Shown here in pieces: positions 62,251 through 64,000 of a DNA stretch of 64,000 nt. The stretch is from Martelella mediterranea DSM 17316 (GTDB lineage Bacteria > Pseudomonadota > Alphaproteobacteria > Rhizobiales > Rhizobiaceae): the NCBI RefSeq assembly GCF_002043005.1, contig NZ_CP020330.1, positions 1,200,501 to 1,264,500 of the forward strand. The letters run 5' to 3'. The translations under genes and the position numbers were made by a program. The notes below the pieces were generated by a model that saw only the letters and a program-made list of their open reading frames with translations, made no database searches and was not told the origin of the DNA. Each line of letters begins with the position of its first letter. Within the stretch, counting starts at the first letter, position 1.

Positions 62251-63442
62251 TGGACGGCTCCTGTGTCGGGGAATTGCCGGGCTGGTTGCTGCCCGTGTTC
62301 GGGTTCGCATATTCCTCGCCGCCATCGCGCGGCGGCAGGTCGATCCATGCCCGGCCCTCATTGGGGTTGAGAACTCGGCTTGCGATAAGGCTGTTGATTG
62401 CGGTGGCGCGGTCGTTCAGATCGGCGCGGGTCAAGTCGTCGCGGTCGAAGCGGATGCGGAAATCGCCGCGCTCTTCGGCCAGGAACAGCGCCCGGCGCAA
62501 CGCGCCTTCCAGCGCCCGCAGCCAGGGTTCCAGCGAATAGGACAGGAATTCCTTGCCCATCTGTTCGGAGTTTGACCAGGTGGCGCGGTCGAGGTCGTAG
62601 ATCATCGACGGGGGAACGCGGAAGGCGCGGGCGATTTCGATGATCTGGAACTTGCGATTTTCGAGGAATTGGGCGTCGGTCGAGTTCAGCGTGATCGGGC
62701 GGAAGGTCGCGCCATCCCACAGGATTGCCGTGCGGCCGGCATTGTCGGGGCCTTCATGGGCCTTTCGCCAAGCCTCTCCCATTTTCTTCAGGCCGTCGTC
62801 GCCGATGCCTTTGAGCATTTCGATCACACCGGAAGGCCGCGCACCGTTCTTGAACAGCTTTCCGGCGTGGGTTTCCATGTCCTTTGCCGCGCCGATCGCG
62901 TCGGCGGCGAGCGCCAGACAGGAGCGCCCGAACGGGCCGCGAAGGTGGATGATATCCTGCGCATCCTCGGCGCGGTTGTTGATCTTGAAGCCGGGTTCCT
63001 GTCGCCCGTCGGCGCTGAAGTCGACGGTCACATGAGCGGGCTCGTACCGGACGATCTCCCGAACCTCATTGCCGACGCGGTTCACCCAGGCGACCCCGCC
63101 GCGATCGTGCGTCAACGCCGTGGCGACAAGGTCGCGGATCAGCTCGAAGGTTGACGTCCAGTCATTGGGCTGGTCGGCCAGAAGGCGGGCAACCGCGTGT
63201 TCGGTCTCGGCCACCCAGGCCGTTCCATCGCGCTTTTCAACGATGATATCGAGCGTGGCGCAAGCTTCGGAGATCAGGCGGATCGAAGATTGAACGGCCG
63301 GAACCGTGAGCGCGGTCGCCAGCGATACGCTGGAGCCCGCAACGCTGCCGCCTGTGAACAGCGCATATTCGGCGTCGGTCGGATTGCCGAGGGACTTCTG
63401 GTCGACGCGTCCGCGCCCGAAATTTCGTAAAAACTGAAGCAT
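62237..63442 (-). CDS. HK97-type phage portal protein
   Basis: 401 residues, forms the dodecameric DNA entry ring. Patterns include ALTVPAVQSSIRLISEACAT near residue 44, NDWTSTFELIRDLVATALTH near residue 92, HLRGPFGRSCLALAADAIG near residue 165, FRVPPSMIYDLDRATWSNSE near residue 276, and the LEPWLRALEGALRRALF helix near residue 306. The C-terminal 25 residues are Asn/Pro/Gly-rich. It is the first gene of the element's structural string; its start at 63442 lacks a strong ribosome site. The promoter should be in the AT-rich DNA above it. Confidence 0.93.
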   Translation of the reverse strand: MLQFLRNFGRGRVDQKSLGNPTDAEYALFTGGSVAGSSVSLATALTVPAVQSSIRLISEACATLDIIVEKRDGTAWVAETEHAVARLLADQPNDWTSTFELIRDLVATALTHDRGGVAWVNRVGNEVREIVRYEPAHVTVDFSADGRQEPGFKINNRAEDAQDIIHLRGPFGRSCLALAADAIGAAKDMETHAGKLFKNGARPSGVIEMLKGIGDDGLKKMGEAWRKAHEGPDNAGRTAILWDGATFRPITLNSTDAQFLENRKFQIIEIARAFRVPPSMIYDLDRATWSNSEQMGKEFLSYSLEPWLRALEGALRRALFLAEERGDFRIRFDRDDLTRADLNDRATAINSLIASRVLNPNEGRAWIDLPPRDGGEEYANPNTGSNQPGNSPTQEPSNGPE

Positions 63443-64000
63443 GTAGGCAGCATGCCGGAGTTTTTTTGATTTGAGAATTTGACAACTTCGGCCACTTGAT
63501 ATGGCTTTAAGGTCATGTTTTTAAACAAGAAAATGCAATTATCAGCCAATTAGAAAAAATCTCGCGCGAACCTCCCCGCGCCGGTCCCCGATAGGGCTGC
63601 AAAGTCTAGGACCACCCCCGGGTCTACTCCTTCTGGAGACCTAGGAGAGCTACGAATTTGATTGGGAGATGTAATTAGCGGAGACGATCACTGTTAACTT
63701 TATGAAACACTTATAGTTTTATCAGTCTGGAGCGCTAGGAGACGTAAAATTGAGGTTTACGTGATGAGTTCGTCGAACATTTCTATACTCTTCTTACGCG
63801 CGCATAATATAAACCCCGGAACTAGCGCTCCTAGCGCTCCAAGGAATGTAAGAATTTGATTGTACTTTGCTTTTCCGGTGTCGGCTGCGTTTTCTACCGC
63901 TCCGATATGCTGCGGTACATCTCCTAGCGCTCCAAATCCTCACTTCCGAGGGCTATACGCTAGGACTGTTACCGGGCTCTGAGCAACGCCACCAATCGAA
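63443..64000. other. Non-coding, repeat-bearing region upstream of the portal gene
   Basis: About 560 bp without a credible open frame on either strand, visibly richer in A and T than the genes. A GC-rich island (about 63560-63625) with CCCCGCG, GGTCCCCG and CCCCCGGG runs lies within it. The right part holds the repeats listed next. Possible roles are late promoter, packaging site or replication origin; the sequence alone cannot separate them. Confidence 0.7.
63635..63965. repeat. Cluster of GGAGCGCTAGGAG-type repeats, iteron-like
   Basis: The 13-mer GGAGCGCTAGGAG occurs at 63729-63741. Its reverse form CTCCTAGCGCTCC is at 63828-63840 and 63921-63933, with a further overlapping partial copy at 63821-63831. 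A variant GGAGACCTAGGAG is at 63635-63647 and a half-site CGCTAGGA at 63958-63965. The 11-mer GAATTTGATTG also occurs twice, at 63654-63664 and 63852-63862, each 7 to 12 bp after a copy. The core AGCGCT is itself palindromic. Spacing is irregular (about 80-100 bp), so this is not a CRISPR array. Confidence 0.75.

Larger units (their letters stand above)
51156..64000 (-). mobile_element. Prophage-like element or phage satellite (right end outside the window)
   Basis: From the tRNA-Gln 3' end to the right edge all genes are phage-type and on one strand: HK97-like portal, prohead protease, capsid, connectors, tail-tube-like proteins, terminase and tape measure. Base composition drops right after the tRNA. 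No integrase, repressor, lysis or replication gene is seen, and the other attachment site is not in the window. Gene order is unusual, with terminase near the end. Start/stop overlaps join most genes, so the string from portal to zinc-module protein is probably one late operon. Confidence 0.85.

Noticed and set aside
63443..63475. Weak hairpin followed by a T-run just upstream of the portal start as a terminator
   Set aside because: The stem is only about 4 bp and there is no gene on the + strand for it to terminate.
63635..63965. Repeat cluster considered as a CRISPR array
   Set aside because: Copies are only 13 bp, occur in both orientations and at irregular spacing, and no cas gene is present.

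Overview
This 64 kb window is a GC-rich alphaproteobacterial chromosome segment, most likely from the Rhizobiaceae (Hyphomicrobiales). The signs are a BacA/SbmA-type transporter, a malic enzyme fused to a phosphotransacetylase-like domain, membrane urate oxidase PuuD with a cytochrome c tail, and mosaic intergenic repeats of the rhizobial RIME type. The genus cannot be resolved by reading alone. No rRNA, CRISPR array or insertion sequence is visible. Predictions rest on recognition of motifs and gene order; no database search was run.

Region by region. 1-8.5 kb: the 5' part of a circularly permuted ATP-grasp gene (runs off the left edge), an RhlE-type RNA helicase, a divergent pair that looks like a split MnmC (tRNA wobble-uridine modification), a zinc alcohol dehydrogenase, a DUF1045 protein and an alpha/beta hydrolase. 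8.6-22.2 kb: a purine-degradation supercluster. One arm on the + strand (puuE-uraD-alc-allA-uraH plus a phosphoesterase) is packed with 4-bp overlaps; the other on the - strand runs bdhA-xdhA-xdhB-xdhC-puuD-guaD-lldD. Together they cover guanine to xanthine to urate to 5-hydroxyisourate to OHCU to allantoin to allantoate to ureidoglycolate and glyoxylate plus urea.

22.5-50.7 kb: mostly housekeeping and single-gene units: LLM flavin oxidoreductase, methionine aminopeptidase, bacA, NnrU, a TPR membrane protein, der, YceI, a hemerythrin protein divergent from a PNPOx-like gene and a split-barrel/GAF/winged-helix regulator, a glycosyltransferase, alpha-glucosidase, aquaporin, aldose epimerase, omega-aminotransferase, an ArsR regulator, a choV-type ATPase without its permease, thymidine kinase, a LuxR solo, malic enzyme, DoxX, an S33 peptidase, a diguanylate cyclase, rlmE and a Ppx/GppA phosphatase with a long basic N-terminus.

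51.1-64 kb: directly after tRNA-Gln(CTG) lies a prophage-like element, all on the - strand and apparently one packed transcription unit. Its order in the direction of transcription is portal, unknown, protease, capsid, two small proteins, HNH, two related tail-tube-like proteins, connector, gp10-like, DUF3168-like, head closure, small terminase, large terminase, tape measure, a 118-aa protein and a four-zinc-module protein that faces the tRNA. The terminase sits near the end, between head completion and tape measure. No tail tip, fibre or lysis gene lies between the tape measure and the tRNA. Upstream of the portal, about 560 bp of AT-richer non-coding DNA carries repeated GGAGCGCTAGGAG-like motifs in both orientations. 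This element, a rearranged prophage or possibly a phage satellite with its own head and part of a tail, is the most interesting part of the window. Its other end, including any integrase and replication genes, is beyond the right edge.
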